From Azonexus sp. (GTDB lineage Bacteria > Pseudomonadota > Gammaproteobacteria > Burkholderiales > Rhodocyclaceae), in NCBI RefSeq assembly GCF_023150235.1, contig NZ_JAKLLH010000015.1:1-64000 (forward strand): a stretch of DNA of 64,000 nucleotides. The letters are read 5' to 3'. The notes under the pieces were generated by a model that was given only the letters and a program-made list of their open reading frames with translations, did not search any database and had not been told where the DNA came from. The position numbers were made by a program, and so were the translations under genes. How positions within the stretch are numbered: position 1 is the first letter of the stretch; the number at the start of each line of letters is the position of its first letter. Below, one piece after another: positions 30,096-40,576 of this stretch.

Positions 30096-31028
30096 TTACC
30101 AGGGCAGGGCGCCAAAGGCGCGTTGATAACGAGCCGCGATTTCTTCGCGGGACGGCTGGTGATTCTGGCCGCCGCGATGCGCGATCTTGATCGCGCCCAT
30201 CACCGCCGCCAGCCGCCCGGTCTTTTCCCAGTCGTAACCCTGCGCAATCCCGTAGAGCAGGCCGGCGCGGTAGGCATCGCCGCAGCCGGTGGGGTCGACC
30301 ACCTGATCTGCTTCAACGCACGGAATCGCATGGCGTTGACCGCCGACGTAAATTTCCGAGCCCTCGCCGCCGCGGGTGACGATCAGCGCCTTCAGTTCGC
30401 CAGCCAGCTGTTCCAGGCTGCGGCCGGTACGGTCGCAGGCAAGCTTGGCCTCGTAATCGTTGAAGCAGGCGTAATCGGCGAGGCCGATGAAATCGAGCAG
30501 GTCGTCGCCGCTGAACATCGGCAGGCCCTGGCCCGGATCGAAAATGAAGGGCACCCCGGCGGCAGCAAAATCGCGGGCGTGCTGCAGCATGCCGTCGCGA
30601 CCGTCGGGCGCGACGATCCCCAGTTGCGCACCGGCCTCGGCAACCTTGTTGAGGTGCGAGAAGCTCATCGCGCCGGGATGGAAGGCGGTGATCTGGTTGT
30701 CGTCGAGATCGGTGGTGATGAAAGCCTGCGCAGTGAAGCTGCCCGGCACCTGGCGGACGTGCTGACGCGACAGAGCGAGCTGGTCGAGACGGGCCAGGTA
30801 GGGCGCGGCATCGTCGCCGACGGTGGCCATGATCTGCGCATCGCCGCCGAGCAGCATCAGGTTGTAGGCGATGTTGCCGGCGCAGCCGCCGAACTCGCGG
30901 CGCATTTCGGGAACCAGGAAGGCAACGTTCAGGATGTGGATCTGTTCCGGCAGGATGTGATTCTTGAAGCGGTCCGGAAAGACCATGATGTTGTCGAAGG
31001 CGAGCGAGCCGCAGATCAGCGTGCGCAT
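30096..31028 (-). CDS. PfkB-family carbohydrate/nucleoside kinase
   Basis: Ribokinase-fold kinase, 310 residues. The N-terminal half has EFGGCAGNIAYNLMLLG, and the catalytic anion-hole motif is DPTGCGDAYRAGLL, with the base Asp in GCGD. 'LIVTRGGEGSEIYVGGQ' is typical of the family. Homologues near accBC/prmA in betaproteobacteria are often called adenosine kinase-like, but the phosphate acceptor cannot be read from the sequence. ATG 31028 (MRTLICGSLAFDN) was chosen. Confidence 0.88.
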   Translation of the reverse strand: MRTLICGSLAFDNIMVFPDRFKNHILPEQIHILNVAFLVPEMRREFGGCAGNIAYNLMLLGGDAQIMATVGDDAAPYLARLDQLALSRQHVRQVPGSFTAQAFITTDLDDNQITAFHPGAMSFSHLNKVAEAGAQLGIVAPDGRDGMLQHARDFAAAGVPFIFDPGQGLPMFSGDDLLDFIGLADYACFNDYEAKLACDRTGRSLEQLAGELKALIVTRGGEGSEIYVGGQRHAIPCVEADQVVDPTGCGDAYRAGLLYGIAQGYDWEKTGRLAAVMGAIKIAHRGGQNHQPSREEIAARYQRAFGALPW

Positions 31029-31044
31029 GAAGGAATCTCGAAAA

Positions 31045-32286
31045 TCAGGGATAGAAAACGTAGAGTCGGTAGCCAGCGGCAGCCGCCCCGGACGACTCCA
31101 GCCATAGACGCAAGCCAAGTTCGCCCTCGGCAGCGAAATATCCGGTTCCACTTCCCGGCGGCAGGTAATCGGCCGGGGAGAGTATCCGGCGAGTAAGGAT
31201 ATCGTCGTGGGTATCGGTCAGCGTCAACTCCAGCGAAGGCCAGGCCTGGCGATGGGCAGCGCGATTCTTCAAGGTTGCCTGCAGCACGAACAGGCCGCGT
31301 TGGGCATCCGACTGCAGATCGGAGCTTTCAATGGCCACGAGATCGGCGTCGCGCGGCAGCGGCACCGCCACCCCGAGACTGGCATACCAGGCCTCGGCAT
31401 CGGGCCACTTGCGCACCAACTCGCCACGGAAGTGGTGCGCAGCTTGCACCAGCAACAGCATGAGCAACAAGAGGCTCATCAGCACGAAGGGCCACTGCGG
31501 TCGCACATTTTCGCCGGTGAAGCCGCCGAGACCGTCGTCGGCCAGCGTGCCGGCAGCCCAACGATTGAAAGCCGGCGTGTCGCTCAAGCCGCGTACAGCC
31601 ATCAGACCGGCATCGCGCGCGGCCTGGGTACTCTGCTCCGGCGTTTCCGAATTTTCCCCAACATCCTCCTGCGGCTCGGCCAGTGCCGCCGGCGGGGTGG
31701 CCGACAAAGGCTCCGGTTTTGGCTCGAGCGACGGATCGAGGACGGATTCCGCTTCTCGCACCTGCCCCACTCCGCCTTCCGGCAAAGCCGGGGCAGTAGC
31801 GACCACCGCCGCCGGAGCGTCGGAATGAGGGGGAAATTCGGCTTCGACGGCAGTCGACCGTGAAGGCGTATCGGGGAACGACCGACTCTCCGGCACTTCA
31901 ACCGGCATCGACGGCCACTCCGTGGCGACAATCTCCTGTCGCAATTCGGGTGCGGGCTCGCTTTCCGGCGCCACGCTGGCCAGCCCGGCTGCGCGCCAGG
32001 CTTCGGCAATCGATTCGACACTGGGCAGCGACGAAATTTCCTCGGACGGCGACTCCTCGGGCAAGGCACGTCCGATCAGCGTCGCGGCCTGCGAACGCAG
32101 GACCAGATCATCGTTGATGTCCGGCAGGGTCGCCGGAGCGGGGGCCGGCGTTTCGTCCGGCATCAGCGAATCGAAGGCGTTGAACAGCGCCTGGCAATGT
32201 CCGCAACGAACCTTGCCAGCCTTCAGGCGCAGCTGCTCGGAGGTGACACGAAAAATCGTGCCACACACCGGACAGCGGGTCCGCAT
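31045..32286 (-). CDS. Zinc-ribbon DUF3426 membrane protein
   Basis: 413 residues. The N-terminal zinc ribbon (CPVCGTIFRV, CGHCQALFNAF) is of the MJ0042 type. A long Pro/Glu/Ala-rich linker (about residues 50-250) leads to one membrane helix (PFVLMSLLLLMLLLVQ) and a C-terminal DUF3426 domain. Its start ATG overlaps the prmA stop by one base (TGATG). Function unknown; a membrane-bound partner role is possible. Confidence 0.88.
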   Translation of the reverse strand: MRTRCPVCGTIFRVTSEQLRLKAGKVRCGHCQALFNAFDSLMPDETPAPAPATLPDINDDLVLRSQAATLIGRALPEESPSEEISSLPSVESIAEAWRAAGLASVAPESEPAPELRQEIVATEWPSMPVEVPESRSFPDTPSRSTAVEAEFPPHSDAPAAVVATAPALPEGGVGQVREAESVLDPSLEPKPEPLSATPPAALAEPQEDVGENSETPEQSTQAARDAGLMAVRGLSDTPAFNRWAAGTLADDGLGGFTGENVRPQWPFVLMSLLLLMLLLVQAAHHFRGELVRKWPDAEAWYASLGVAVPLPRDADLVAIESSDLQSDAQRGLFVLQATLKNRAAHRQAWPSLELTLTDTHDDILTRRILSPADYLPPGSGTGYFAAEGELGLRLWLESSGAAAAGYRLYVFYP

Positions 32287-33176
32287 CAGGGCTTGCGACC
32301 TGCCAGACATACCCAGTCCTCGCGCACATCGGCAATCGTCAGCGGCAGCCAGTTGGCGTAGATGCCGATGATTTCCTCGGCCTGCTCGCGGAGAATCCCG
32401 GACAGGGCCAGACGCCCGCCTGGGCGCACGTGCGCACAGATGGCGGGAGCCAGGACCCGGAGCGGATTGGAGAGAATGTTGGCCACGACGAGATCATACT
32501 CTCCGGCCACCGGTTCTGCCGAGTCGGCAAACAGCGCATCGACGCCGTTGCGTTCGGCATTGTCGCGAGCCGCCACGACCGCCTGCGGGTCGATATCGAC
32601 CCCAGCGACACGGGCAGCGCCGAGCCGGGCCCCGGCAATCGCCAGAATCCCGGAACCGCAACCGTAATCGAGCAGGCTGACGCCCGGCGTCACCTCGCGC
32701 TCCAGCCATTCGAGGCAGAGACGGGTGGTCGGGTGCGAACCGGTCCCGAAAGCCATGCCGGGATCGAGAATCAGGTTGATCGCCGTCGGATCGGGCGATT
32801 CATGCCAGGAAGGCACGATCCACAAACGCCCGGAAACCCGGATCGGATCGAACTGCGACTGCGTCAATTGCACCCAGTTCTGCTCTTCCAGCGCTTCGCT
32901 CTGCCATTCCGGGACCGCAGGAAGGCCGATATTCGCCGCCGCTTCGGCGAGGATCGCCGCCACATCGGCGTCCGGCTCGAACAGCGCGACGATCCGCGAA
33001 CGCTGCCAGCCCGGCGTCGTCACCGAGCCCGGTTCGCCGAACTGTGGCTGTTCGTCGGGCGTGCCGGCATCGGCATCCTCGATCGAAGCCGACAATGCAC
33101 CGACTTCCATCAATGCATCGCACAAGGGATCGGCGTGCTCGGCATCAGAGAGCAGGGTGACGTTTTGCCAGGCCAT
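32286..33176 (-). CDS. prmA: Ribosomal protein L11 methyltransferase PrmA
   Basis: Trimethylates ribosomal protein L11 with S-adenosylmethionine; 296 residues. The SAM-binding signature is LDYGCGSGILAIAGARLGA, preceded by 'LDPGMAFGTGSHPTTRLCLEWL' and followed by 'YDLVVANILSNPLRVLAP'. It is between accC and the DUF3426 gene with 1-base spacing or overlap on both sides. Confidence 0.95.
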   Translation of the reverse strand: MAWQNVTLLSDAEHADPLCDALMEVGALSASIEDADAGTPDEQPQFGEPGSVTTPGWQRSRIVALFEPDADVAAILAEAAANIGLPAVPEWQSEALEEQNWVQLTQSQFDPIRVSGRLWIVPSWHESPDPTAINLILDPGMAFGTGSHPTTRLCLEWLEREVTPGVSLLDYGCGSGILAIAGARLGAARVAGVDIDPQAVVAARDNAERNGVDALFADSAEPVAGEYDLVVANILSNPLRVLAPAICAHVRPGGRLALSGILREQAEEIIGIYANWLPLTIADVREDWVCLAGRKP

Positions 33177-33177
33177 C

Positions 33178-34536
33178 TTATTGCTTCACTTCATTCTTGG
33201 CCGCCAGCTTGTGTTCCAGGTAGTGAATGCTGGTGCCGCCTTCGACAAAACGGGCGTCGAGCATCAATTCCTGGTGCAGCGGGATGTTGGTCTTGATCCC
33301 CTGGATGGTCATCTCGGACAGCGCGATGCGCATCCGGCGAATCGCCTGCTCGCGGGTATCGCCGTAAGCGATGACCTTGGCGACCATCGAATCGTAATGC
33401 GACGGCACCTTGTACCCCTGGTAGATGTGCGAGTCGACCCGGATGCCGGGACCGCCGGGCGGGTGATAAAACTCGATCTTGCCGGGAGAAGGCACGAACG
33501 TGAAGGGATCTTCGGCGTTGATGCGGCATTCGATCGCGTGCCCGCGAAACTCGACATCGCGCTGCTTGAGCCGCAGCTTCTCGCCGAAGGCGACGCGGAT
33601 CTGTTCCTGGACGATGTCGACGCCGGTGATCGCCTCGGTCACCGGGTGCTCGACCTGGACGCGAGTGTTCATTTCGATGAAGTAGAACTCGCCGTTTTCG
33701 TAGAGGAATTCGAAGGTACCGGCGCCCCGGTAACCGATCTTGCGGCAGGCATCGGCGCAACGCTCGCCGATGCGGGCGATCAGCCGGGCCGGGATGTGCG
33801 GCGCCGGCGCTTCCTCGATCACCTTCTGGTGACGTCGCTGCATCGAGCAGTCACGCTCGCCGAGGTAAATTGCGTTCTTGAACTGGTCGGCCAGCACCTG
33901 GATTTCGACGTGGCGCGGATTTTCCAGGAATTTTTCCATGTAGACCGTAGGATTGCCGAAAGCGGTCTGGGCTTCCTGCCGGGTCATCTGCACCGCGTTG
34001 ACCAACGCTGCCTCGGTATGCACCACGCGCATGCCGCGACCGCCGCCGCCGCCGGCGGCCTTGATGATCACCGGGTAACCGATCTGGCGGGCAATCGCGA
34101 CGATTTCCTTCGGGTCGTCGGGCAAGGCGCCTTCGGAACCCGGCACGCAGGGCACGCCGGTTGCCTTCATCGCATCCTTGGCCGAGACCTTGTCGCCCAT
34201 CAGGCGGATGGTTTCGGCACGCGGGCCGATGAAAACGAAACCCGAGGTCTCGACGCGCTCGGCAAAATCGGCGTTCTCGGAAAGAAAGCCGTAACCGGGG
34301 TGGATCGCCTGGGCGTCGGTGACTTCGGCGGCGGAAATGATCGCCGGAATGTTCAGGTAGCTTTGCGCGGACGGCGCCGGGCCGATACACACCGACTCGT
34401 CGGCCAGCTTGACGTACTTGGCATCACGGTCGGCCTCGGAGTGCACGACCACGGTCTTGATACCCAACTCACGGCAGGCGCGCTGGATGCGCAGCGCGAT
34501 TTCCCCTCGGTTGGCGATCAGAATTTTTTCAAACAT
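33178..34536 (-). CDS. accC: Acetyl-CoA carboxylase biotin carboxylase subunit
   Basis: ATP-dependent carboxylation of biotin on AccB, the first half of malonyl-CoA synthesis; 452 residues. Standard pattern: [23 protein letters not shown]-grasp segments '[15 protein letters not shown]' and '[19 protein letters not shown]', and '[18 protein letters not shown]'. ATG 34536 was chosen because [12 protein letters not shown] is the family N-terminus. Separated from accB by a 108-bp gap that holds a dispersed repeat. Confidence 0.97.
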   Translation of the reverse strand: MFEKILIANRGEIALRIQRACRELGIKTVVVHSEADRDAKYVKLADESVCIGPAPSAQSYLNIPAIISAAEVTDAQAIHPGYGFLSENADFAERVETSGFVFIGPRAETIRLMGDKVSAKDAMKATGVPCVPGSEGALPDDPKEIVAIARQIGYPVIIKAAGGGGGRGMRVVHTEAALVNAVQMTRQEAQTAFGNPTVYMEKFLENPRHVEIQVLADQFKNAIYLGERDCSMQRRHQKVIEEAPAPHIPARLIARIGERCADACRKIGYRGAGTFEFLYENGEFYFIEMNTRVQVEHPVTEAITGVDIVQEQIRVAFGEKLRLKQRDVEFRGHAIECRINAEDPFTFVPSPGKIEFYHPPGGPGIRVDSHIYQGYKVPSHYDSMVAKVIAYGDTREQAIRRMRIALSEMTIQGIKTNIPLHQELMLDARFVEGGTSIHYLEHKLAAKNEVKQ

Positions 34537-34571
34537 GGGATTTCTCCAGCAGCAGGGCGGCGATCTGCCGA

Positions 34572-34636
34572 TTTTCACGGTCAACCAGCCACCCGCCGGT
34601 TTTTCCCCGCAAATCGACGGGAAAAGGCAGCGATCT
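34572..34636. repeat. Dispersed intergenic element between accB and accC
   Basis: Contains the half-palindrome TTTTCACGGTC (34572-34582) and, 40 bases on, AAAAGGCAGCGATCT (34622-34636). The same 15-mer recurs at 37950-37964, there followed by the full palindrome. So the two elements share two modules in opposite order. Confidence 0.55.
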
Positions 34637-34644
34637 TGCTACGA

Positions 34645-35100
34645 TCAACCGATAACGAACAGCGGTTCGCCGTATTCGACCGGCTCACCGTTTTCCAGCA
34701 GGATGGCCTTGACCACGCCGTCGGCGTCGGCTTCGATTTCGTTCAGCAGCTTCATCGCTTCGATGATGCACAGCGTGTCGCCCTTCTTGACCGTGCTGCC
34801 GATCTGCACGAAGGCATCGGCGCCGGGCGAGGCGGCACGGTAGAAAGTGCCGACCATCGGGGCCTTGAGCACATGGCCTTCGGGCAGATCGTCGTCGTCG
34901 AGATCCAGCGACGAGACGCCGCTAGCCGTACCGGCCGCGGGCATCGGCGCCGGCATCGCGTAATGCGGCATCGGCGCGGCGGCGGCAACGCCGTAGTGCT
35001 TGGCGATGCGGACTTTTTCCTCACCCTCGGTGACTTCGAGTTCGGAGATCCCGGATTCCTGGACCAAGTCGATCAGTTTCTTGAGTTTACGCAAATCCAT
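34645..35100 (-). CDS. accB: Biotin carboxyl carrier protein of acetyl-CoA carboxylase
   Basis: Carries biotin between AccC and the carboxyltransferase AccAD; 151 residues. The N-terminal helix '[22 protein letters not shown]', an Ala/Pro/Met-rich linker ('[19 protein letters not shown]'), and the biotinyl domain with the lysine in [14 protein letters not shown] are in the usual order. ATG 35100 (MDLRKLKK) is the family start. Confidence 0.96.
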   Translation of the reverse strand: MDLRKLKKLIDLVQESGISELEVTEGEEKVRIAKHYGVAAAAPMPHYAMPAPMPAAGTASGVSSLDLDDDDLPEGHVLKAPMVGTFYRAASPGADAFVQIGSTVKKGDTLCIIEAMKLLNEIEADADGVVKAILLENGEPVEYGEPLFVIG

Positions 35101-35153
35101 GAGTTTCTTCCCTTTCACGTCCTGATGGACGCCAGAAGACGGCTAGATGCCGC

Positions 35154-35645
35154 TTAATCGTTGTTGATTCGGTTGAGCAGATAATCCAGCGCCAGCAGGT
35201 AACCGCGATAACCCAGACCGCAGATCACGCCAATGGCGAGATCGGAGAAATACGAGTGATGCCGGAACGGCTCACGCGCATGCACATTCGACAGATGCAC
35301 CTCGACGAAGGGAATCGCCACGCCGGCCAACGCGTCGCGGATCGCGACGCTGGTATGCGTGTAAGCGGCCGGGTTGATGATGATCGCCCGGACCCCTTCG
35401 CTGCGCGCGGCGTGGATGCGGTCGACCAGCGCCCCTTCGTGGTTGCTCTGGAAGCTGGCCAGTTGAACACCGGACGCCGTCGCCTGCGCCAGCAGGGCGG
35501 CATCGACGTCGGCCAGGGTCGTATGCCCGTAGGTTTCGGGTTCGCGGGTGCCGAGCAGGTTCAGGTTCGGCCCGTGCAAAACCAGAATCTGCAACTGGGT
35601 TTGCGGACTTTTCGCCGATCCGACAGGAATTTCTTGCTCTTTCAT
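35154..35645 (-). CDS. aroQ: Type II 3-dehydroquinate dehydratase
   Basis: Third step of the shikimate pathway (3-dehydroquinate to 3-dehydroshikimate); 163 residues. '[21 protein letters not shown]' gives the N-terminal motif and catalytic-loop Arg/Tyr; '[14 protein letters not shown]', [17 protein letters not shown] and '[17 protein letters not shown]' complete the active site. The first ~16 residues before the core are an extension (ATG 35645); no other start in frame fits better. AroE lies at 60751, in another operon. Confidence 0.94.
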   Translation of the reverse strand: MKEQEIPVGSAKSPQTQLQILVLHGPNLNLLGTREPETYGHTTLADVDAALLAQATASGVQLASFQSNHEGALVDRIHAARSEGVRAIIINPAAYTHTSVAIRDALAGVAIPFVEVHLSNVHAREPFRHHSYFSDLAIGVICGLGYRGYLLALDYLLNRINND

Positions 35646-35739
35646 CCCTGCAAGTTTGCCGCATTTCGCAGCAAGTTGTCCAGCGGGACAAGTACTTACC
35701 CAAACCAAACCAGAGCCAAAAGCGACTTTTTACCGTAAT

Positions 35740-36348
35740 TTAATCGCCAGATCGCGGCAAGTCGCCCGCTGCGATCAATTCGCGTACCGCCTCGGCCCGC
35801 GCCCGCTCGCGCGGCCGGCCGTCGCGGTATTTGAGGGCGACCCGCTCCAGTTGCGGCGGCAGGATGACCAGATTGGCATCGGCGGTATCGGTTTCCAGGA
35901 TCAGCACCGCCTCGACCTTCTCGCCGCGCGGCTCGCCGTGGGCGAAATTGAGGTTGTGGTTGAGCAGGAAGATTTCGACTTCCTTGGCGCTATCGGGAAA
36001 GAGCAGGATATCGATGCGCGAATGCTCGCCGGCCGTTCCTTCGAGCACCGAACCAGTCAGATAGGGATGGAAACGGTCGAGGAATTCGAGCAGATCGACC
36101 GCCGTCTGCCGCAGTTCGGCGAGCAGTTCGGCGTGTTCCTCGCCCTGGTACAGGCTGCGCCAGGCACGCAACTCGGCCTCGACCTCGGCATTGTCGGGCA
36201 GCGCAGTGTGCTCCGGCAGCCCCAACTGGCGCAAAGCCTTCTTCTTGGCCTGGCGGTAATCGGCGATTCCATCCTCGGCCATCAGACGGGCAGCGGCGCT
36301 GGCGATGCTGGCGCGCAGGTCGGCGCGGGAACGGTCGGGGCGATGCAT
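35740..36348 (-). CDS. Conserved hypothetical protein with nucleotidyltransferase-like motif
   Basis: 202 residues of unknown function. The N-terminus is rich in charged helix ('ARLMAEDGIADYRQAKKKALRQLGLP'). The central segment YLTGSVLEGTAGEHSRIDILLFPDS resembles the GS...D-x-D of minimal nucleotidyltransferases (Gly-Ser, then D with hydrophobic spacing), but only one clear acidic residue of the pair is visible. It is divergent from mpl (202-bp gap). What it modifies, if anything, is unknown. Confidence 0.7.
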   Translation of the reverse strand: MHRPDRSRADLRASIASAAARLMAEDGIADYRQAKKKALRQLGLPEHTALPDNAEVEAELRAWRSLYQGEEHAELLAELRQTAVDLLEFLDRFHPYLTGSVLEGTAGEHSRIDILLFPDSAKEVEIFLLNHNLNFAHGEPRGEKVEAVLILETDTADANLVILPPQLERVALKYRDGRPRERARAEAVRELIAAGDLPRSGD

Positions 36349-36550
36349 GATGGAAGGCTCGGGTTAAAATCGCCTCCGATTCTACGCGAAAGCGTGCGAA
36401 CGCCGGATGACAGGCCGACGCCCGCTGCGTATTGCGAATTTTTGTGGTCGAAACCGAACCGCGCTTGGAAACCTCCCGCACCAGGGACATCAGCGAGCCT
36501 GGAACAGGCCGCGGCACTTCGCCGCAGCCGCTTCAGGCATGGATTAAAAC

Positions 36551-37897
36551 ATGCATATACATATCCTCGGCATTTGCGGCACCTTCATGGGCGGCATTGC
36601 GCAACTCGCAGTTGCCGCCGGCCACAAGGTCACCGGCTGCGACGCCAACGTTTACCCGCCGATGAGCGATCAGCTGCGCGGCGCCGGGATCGAGCTGATC
36701 GAAGGTTACGATCCCGAGCAACTGGCGCTGGCCCCCGACGTTTTCGTCGTCGGCAACGCCATCTCGCGCGGCAATCCGCTGCTCGAAACCATCCTCGACC
36801 GCGGTCTGGCGTATGTCTCCGGACCGCAGTGGCTGGCCGACCACGTGCTGCAGGGGCGCTGGGTGCTCGGCGTCGCCGGCACTCACGGCAAGACCACCAC
36901 CAGTTCGATGCTGGCCTGGATCCTCGAAGACGCGAACCTGGCGCCGGGCTTCCTGATCGGCGGCGTGCCGCTGAACTTCGGCGTTTCGGCCCGGCTCGGC
37001 GAGACCCCGTTCTTCGTGATCGAAGCCGACGAGTACGACACGGCCTTCTGCGACAAGCGCTCGAAGTTCATCCACTACCGCCCGCGGACCGCGATCCTCA
37101 ACAACCTGGAATTCGATCACGCCGACATCTTCGCTGATCTGGCAGCGATCGAAACGCAATTCCACCACCTGGTGCGCACCTTGCCGGCCTCCGGCCTGAT
37201 CGTCAGCAATGCCGCCGAAGCCAGCCTGGAACGCGTGCTGCAGCGCGGTTGCTGGAGCGAGGTGCAGCGCTTCAACGATCCGGCCGGCTACCGGGTCAGC
37301 GGCGACGATGCCAGCGGCGAACTGATCCTGCACGGCCCGCAGGGTGAAATCGGCCGCTGCCACTGGGCTTTGACCGGCGACCATAACCGCGCCAACGCCT
37401 GCGCCGCACTGCTCGCTGCCCGCCACGTCGGGGTGACTTTCGCCAACGGACTGGAAGCCCTGAGTCGCTTCGAAAACGTCAAGCGGCGGATGGAGGTGCG
37501 CGGTGTGGTCAAGGGCATCACCGTCTACGACGATTTTGCCCATCACCCCACCGCGATGGCGACCACTGTCGCGGGTTTGCGGCGAAAAGTCGGCAACGCC
37601 CGTATTCTTGCCGTCTTCGAGCCGCGATCCAACACCATGAAGCTGGGCACGATGAAAAGCCAGCTGCCCGCCAGCCTGACCGATGTCGATCTCGCCTTCT
37701 GCTACGGCGCCAATCTCGGCTGGGATGCCGCCGCAGCGCTGGCACCGATGGGCGAACGGGCAACGGTCGACTGCGAGCTGGACGCACTGGTCGAACGCAT
37801 CCAGGCCGCCGCCCGCCCCGGCGACCACATCCTGGTGATGAGCAACGGCGGCTTCGGCGGCATCCACGGCAAGCTGCTGGCCGCCCTGGCCGGTTAA
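36551..37897 (+). CDS. mpl: UDP-N-acetylmuramate:L-alanyl-gamma-D-glutamyl-meso-diaminopimelate ligase
   Basis: Peptidoglycan-recycling ligase that joins released tripeptide to UDP-MurNAc; 448 residues. Mur-ligase order: 'IHILGICGTFMGGIAQLAVAAGH', P-loop GVAGTHGKTTTSSML, 'EADEYDTAFCDKRSKF', 'NNLEFDHADIFADL' and C-terminal DDFAHHPTAM. GICGTFMGG distinguishes Mpl from MurC (GIGGxGM). The 18-bp region before the ATG contains few ribosome-binding features. Confidence 0.95.
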   Translation: MHIHILGICGTFMGGIAQLAVAAGHKVTGCDANVYPPMSDQLRGAGIELIEGYDPEQLALAPDVFVVGNAISRGNPLLETILDRGLAYVSGPQWLADHVLQGRWVLGVAGTHGKTTTSSMLAWILEDANLAPGFLIGGVPLNFGVSARLGETPFFVIEADEYDTAFCDKRSKFIHYRPRTAILNNLEFDHADIFADLAAIETQFHHLVRTLPASGLIVSNAAEASLERVLQRGCWSEVQRFNDPAGYRVSGDDASGELILHGPQGEIGRCHWALTGDHNRANACAALLAARHVGVTFANGLEALSRFENVKRRMEVRGVVKGITVYDDFAHHPTAMATTVAGLRRKVGNARILAVFEPRSNTMKLGTMKSQLPASLTDVDLAFCYGANLGWDAAAALAPMGERATVDCELDALVERIQAAARPGDHILVMSNGGFGGIHGKLLAALAG

Positions 37898-37997
37898 GCC
37901 GAGGCACGCGGTCATCGCAAGCCCTGGGAAAATCCGCGAAGCTAGCGGAAAAAGGCAGCGATCTCCGGCGATTGTCCGCGGAATATCGAAAACCGGA

Positions 37998-38039
37998 TTT
38001 TTACCCGTTTTCACGGTCGACCGTGAAAACGGGTAAAAA
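37998..38039. repeat. 42-bp perfect palindrome of the GGTCGACC family
   Basis: The left arm runs TTTTTACCCGTTTTCACGGT... from 37998 to 38018 and the right arm is its exact complement 38019-38039, centred on GTCGAC. It is 34 bases after a 15-mer (37950-37964) shared with the accB-accC gap. It lies between mpl and maeB (convergent), before the shared terminator. Confidence 0.9.
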
Positions 38040-38083
38040 CCGACCGCCGAACCATCAGCCTGACCACCGGAAAATCCAGGCGT

Positions 38084-38115
38084 AAAAAAACCGGCTCCTC
38101 AACGAGCCGGTTTTT
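38084..38115. terminator. Bidirectional intrinsic terminator between mpl and maeB
   Basis: CCGGCTC (38091-38097), a 6-base loop and GAGCCGG (38104-38110), flanked by seven As on the left and five Ts on the right. It can serve both convergent genes, and lies 23 bases beyond the maeB stop codon. Confidence 0.9.
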
Positions 38116-38138
38116 ACTGAGCCAGCGTGGCTGGCCGC

Positions 38139-40415
38139 TCAGCGCTCCATCGACTCGACCACCGCCAGCGCAGTCATGTTGACCAGGCGGCGCACGGTGG
38201 CGGTCGAGGTCAGCACATGCACCGGACGGGCGGCACCGAGCAGGATCGGGCCGATGGTCACGCCTTCGCCGCCGGTCATCTTGAGCAGGTTGTAGCTGAT
38301 GTTGGCGGCGTCGAGGTTAGGCATCACCAGCAGGTTGGCCTCGCCCTTGAGCGGCGAATCCGGGTTGGCTTCCTGACGGATGAGTTCGGACAGTGCCGAA
38401 TCGCCGTGCATTTCGCCATCAACTTCCAGCTCGCCATTGGCACGAGCGGCCACCAGCTGCGCGGCGGCACTCATCTTGCGCGAGGACTCGGAACTGCCGG
38501 AGCCGAAATTGGAGTGCGACAACAGCGCCGCCTTGGGCTGGCTGCCGAAGCGCTTGACCTGCTCGGCGGCCATCAGCGTCATTTCGGCAATTTCCTCGGC
38601 GTTCGGGTTCTCGTTCACATGCGTGTCGCAGATGAACAGCGAACGCCCGGGCAGCATCAGGTAGTTCATCGCTGCCAGGGTATTGACGCCCGGGCGCTTG
38701 CCGATGATCTGGCTGACCACGCCGAGGTGATGGCTGTACTGGCCGCTCATGCCGCAGATCAGGCCGTCGGCGTAGCCGAGCTTGAGCAGCATCGCGCCGA
38801 TCACGGTCGGCTTCTTGCGCAGCGCTTCCTTGGCAATCGCCGGCGTCACGCCACGGCGCGCCATCAGCTTATGGTAAGCGGTCCAGCACTCGCGGTAGCG
38901 TTCGTCGGATTCGGGATTGACGACGTCGAAATCGACGCCCGGCTTGATCCGCAGCTTGGCCTTTTCGAGACGGTGATCGATCACCTCCGGGCGACCGATC
39001 AGGATCGGACGCGCGAATTTCTCTTCGATCACCACCTGAGCGGCGCGCAGCACGCGCTCTTCCTCGCCCTCGGCGAAGATGATGCGCTTGCCCTTGGCCT
39101 GGCGCGCGGCCTGGAAGATCGCGCGCATGCCGACGCCGGTGTGATAGACGAACTCGGACAGCTTGGCGCGGTAGGCATCCCAATCGGTGATCGGCCGCGT
39201 GGCGACGCCGGAATCGATCGCCGCCTGGGCGACCGCCGGTGCGATCTTGACGATCAGGCGCGGGTCGAAGGGCTTGGGAATCAGGTATTCCGGGCCAAAG
39301 TTGAGGTCATGGCCGGGATAGGCCATCGCCACTTCGTCGGTGACTTCGGCTTCGGCCAGTTCGGCAATCGCACGCACCGAAGCCATCTTCATTTCTTCGG
39401 TGATGCGGGTGGCGCCGACGTCGAGCGCACCGCGGAAGATGAAGGGGAAGCAGAGGACGTTATTGACCTGGTTCACATAGTCGGAACGGCCGGTGGCAAT
39501 GATCGCGTCCGGACGCACTTCCTTGACCAGCTCCGGCATGATTTCCGGCGTCGGGTTGGCCAGCGCGAAGACCATCGGCTGGCTGGACATGCTCTTGACC
39601 ATCTCCTGGCTGACCACGCCGGCAGCGGACAGGCCGAGGAAAATATCGGCGCCGACCATCGCATCGCCCAGCGTGCGCTTGTCGGTGTCCTGCGCGTAGC
39701 GGGCCTTGGTTTCGTCCATGCCGCCGGGACGGCCGACGTAGATCACGCCCTTGGAGTCGCAGACGGTGATGTTCTCGCGCTTAACGCCGAGATCGCACCA
39801 CAGGTTGACGCAGGAGATGGCGGCGGCGCCGGCGCCGGAGACCACCACCTTGATCTCGTCGATCTTTTTGCCGACGACCTTGAGGCCGTTGAGCATGGCG
39901 GCGGCGGAGATGATCGCGGTGCCGTGCTGGTCGTCGTGGAAGACCGGAATATTCATCCGTTCCTTCAGCTTCTGCTCGATGTAGAAGCACTCCGGCGCCT
40001 TGATGTCTTCCAGGTTGATGCCGCCGAGCGTCGGCTCGAGCGCGGCGATCATGTCGATCAGCTTGTCGGGGTCGTTCTCGGCGAGTTCGATGTCGAACAC
40101 GTCGATCCCGGCGAATTTCTTGAACAGGCAGCCCTTGCCTTCCATCACCGGCTTGGCGGCGAGCGGGCCGATGTTGCCCAGGCCGAGCACGGCGGTCCCG
40201 TTGGTGACGACGCCGACCAAGTTGGCGCGCGAGGTATACAGCGCAGCGGTCGCTTCGTCCTCGACAATCGCATCACAGGCCGCGGCCACGCCCGGCGAAT
40301 AGGCCAGCGCCAGGTCGCGCTGGTTGGTCAGCCCCTTGGTCGGGCGGACGGAAATCTTGCCCGGGGTGGGCCAACGATGATATTCAAGTGCGGCTTCGCG
40401 CAAATCCTTTTCCAC
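38139..40415 (-). CDS. maeB: NADP-dependent malic enzyme with phosphotransacetylase-like domain
   Basis: Oxidative decarboxylation of malate to pyruvate, with an additional C-terminal domain; 758 residues, typical of MaeB. The malic enzyme half has '[23 protein letters not shown]', '[25 protein letters not shown]', '[11 protein letters not shown]' and [12 protein letters not shown]. The C-terminal ~330 residues resemble phosphate acetyltransferase ('[18 protein letters not shown]', '[16 protein letters not shown]', '[12 protein letters not shown]'), usually inactive and used for regulation by acetyl-CoA. Confidence 0.96.
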   Translation of the reverse strand: MEKDLREAALEYHRWPTPGKISVRPTKGLTNQRDLALAYSPGVAAACDAIVEDEATAALYTSRANLVGVVTNGTAVLGLGNIGPLAAKPVMEGKGCLFKKFAGIDVFDIELAENDPDKLIDMIAALEPTLGGINLEDIKAPECFYIEQKLKERMNIPVFHDDQHGTAIISAAAMLNGLKVVGKKIDEIKVVVSGAGAAAISCVNLWCDLGVKRENITVCDSKGVIYVGRPGGMDETKARYAQDTDKRTLGDAMVGADIFLGLSAAGVVSQEMVKSMSSQPMVFALANPTPEIMPELVKEVRPDAIIATGRSDYVNQVNNVLCFPFIFRGALDVGATRITEEMKMASVRAIAELAEAEVTDEVAMAYPGHDLNFGPEYLIPKPFDPRLIVKIAPAVAQAAIDSGVATRPITDWDAYRAKLSEFVYHTGVGMRAIFQAARQAKGKRIIFAEGEEERVLRAAQVVIEEKFARPILIGRPEVIDHRLEKAKLRIKPGVDFDVVNPESDERYRECWTAYHKLMARRGVTPAIAKEALRKKPTVIGAMLLKLGYADGLICGMSGQYSHHLGVVSQIIGKRPGVNTLAAMNYLMLPGRSLFICDTHVNENPNAEEIAEMTLMAAEQVKRFGSQPKAALLSHSNFGSGSSESSRKMSAAAQLVAARANGELEVDGEMHGDSALSELIRQEANPDSPLKGEANLLVMPNLDAANISYNLLKMTGGEGVTIGPILLGAARPVHVLTSTATVRRLVNMTALAVVESMER

Positions 40416-40576
40416 GAAAACTCCTCGGATCTCGGCAATGAGGGAAAACCCCGTAGGTTACTCCAAAGCCGGAGAGGCAGCAAAAAACACTACGATCTTT
40501 ACCTCCCACCCCGGTGCGAACCCCGGAAGCGCGGCCCCATGCTAGAGTTTCCCCTTTTGCCCCACAGGTTGCAGCC

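Noticed and set aside
32725-35157. An 810-codon open frame on the plus strand, opposite accC/accB/prmA
   Set aside because: Same effect; sequence shows no domain and the minus-strand genes are clear family members.
40416-40576. FMN riboswitch upstream of riboflavin synthase
   Set aside because: The conserved core sequences of the RFN element are not present in this gap.
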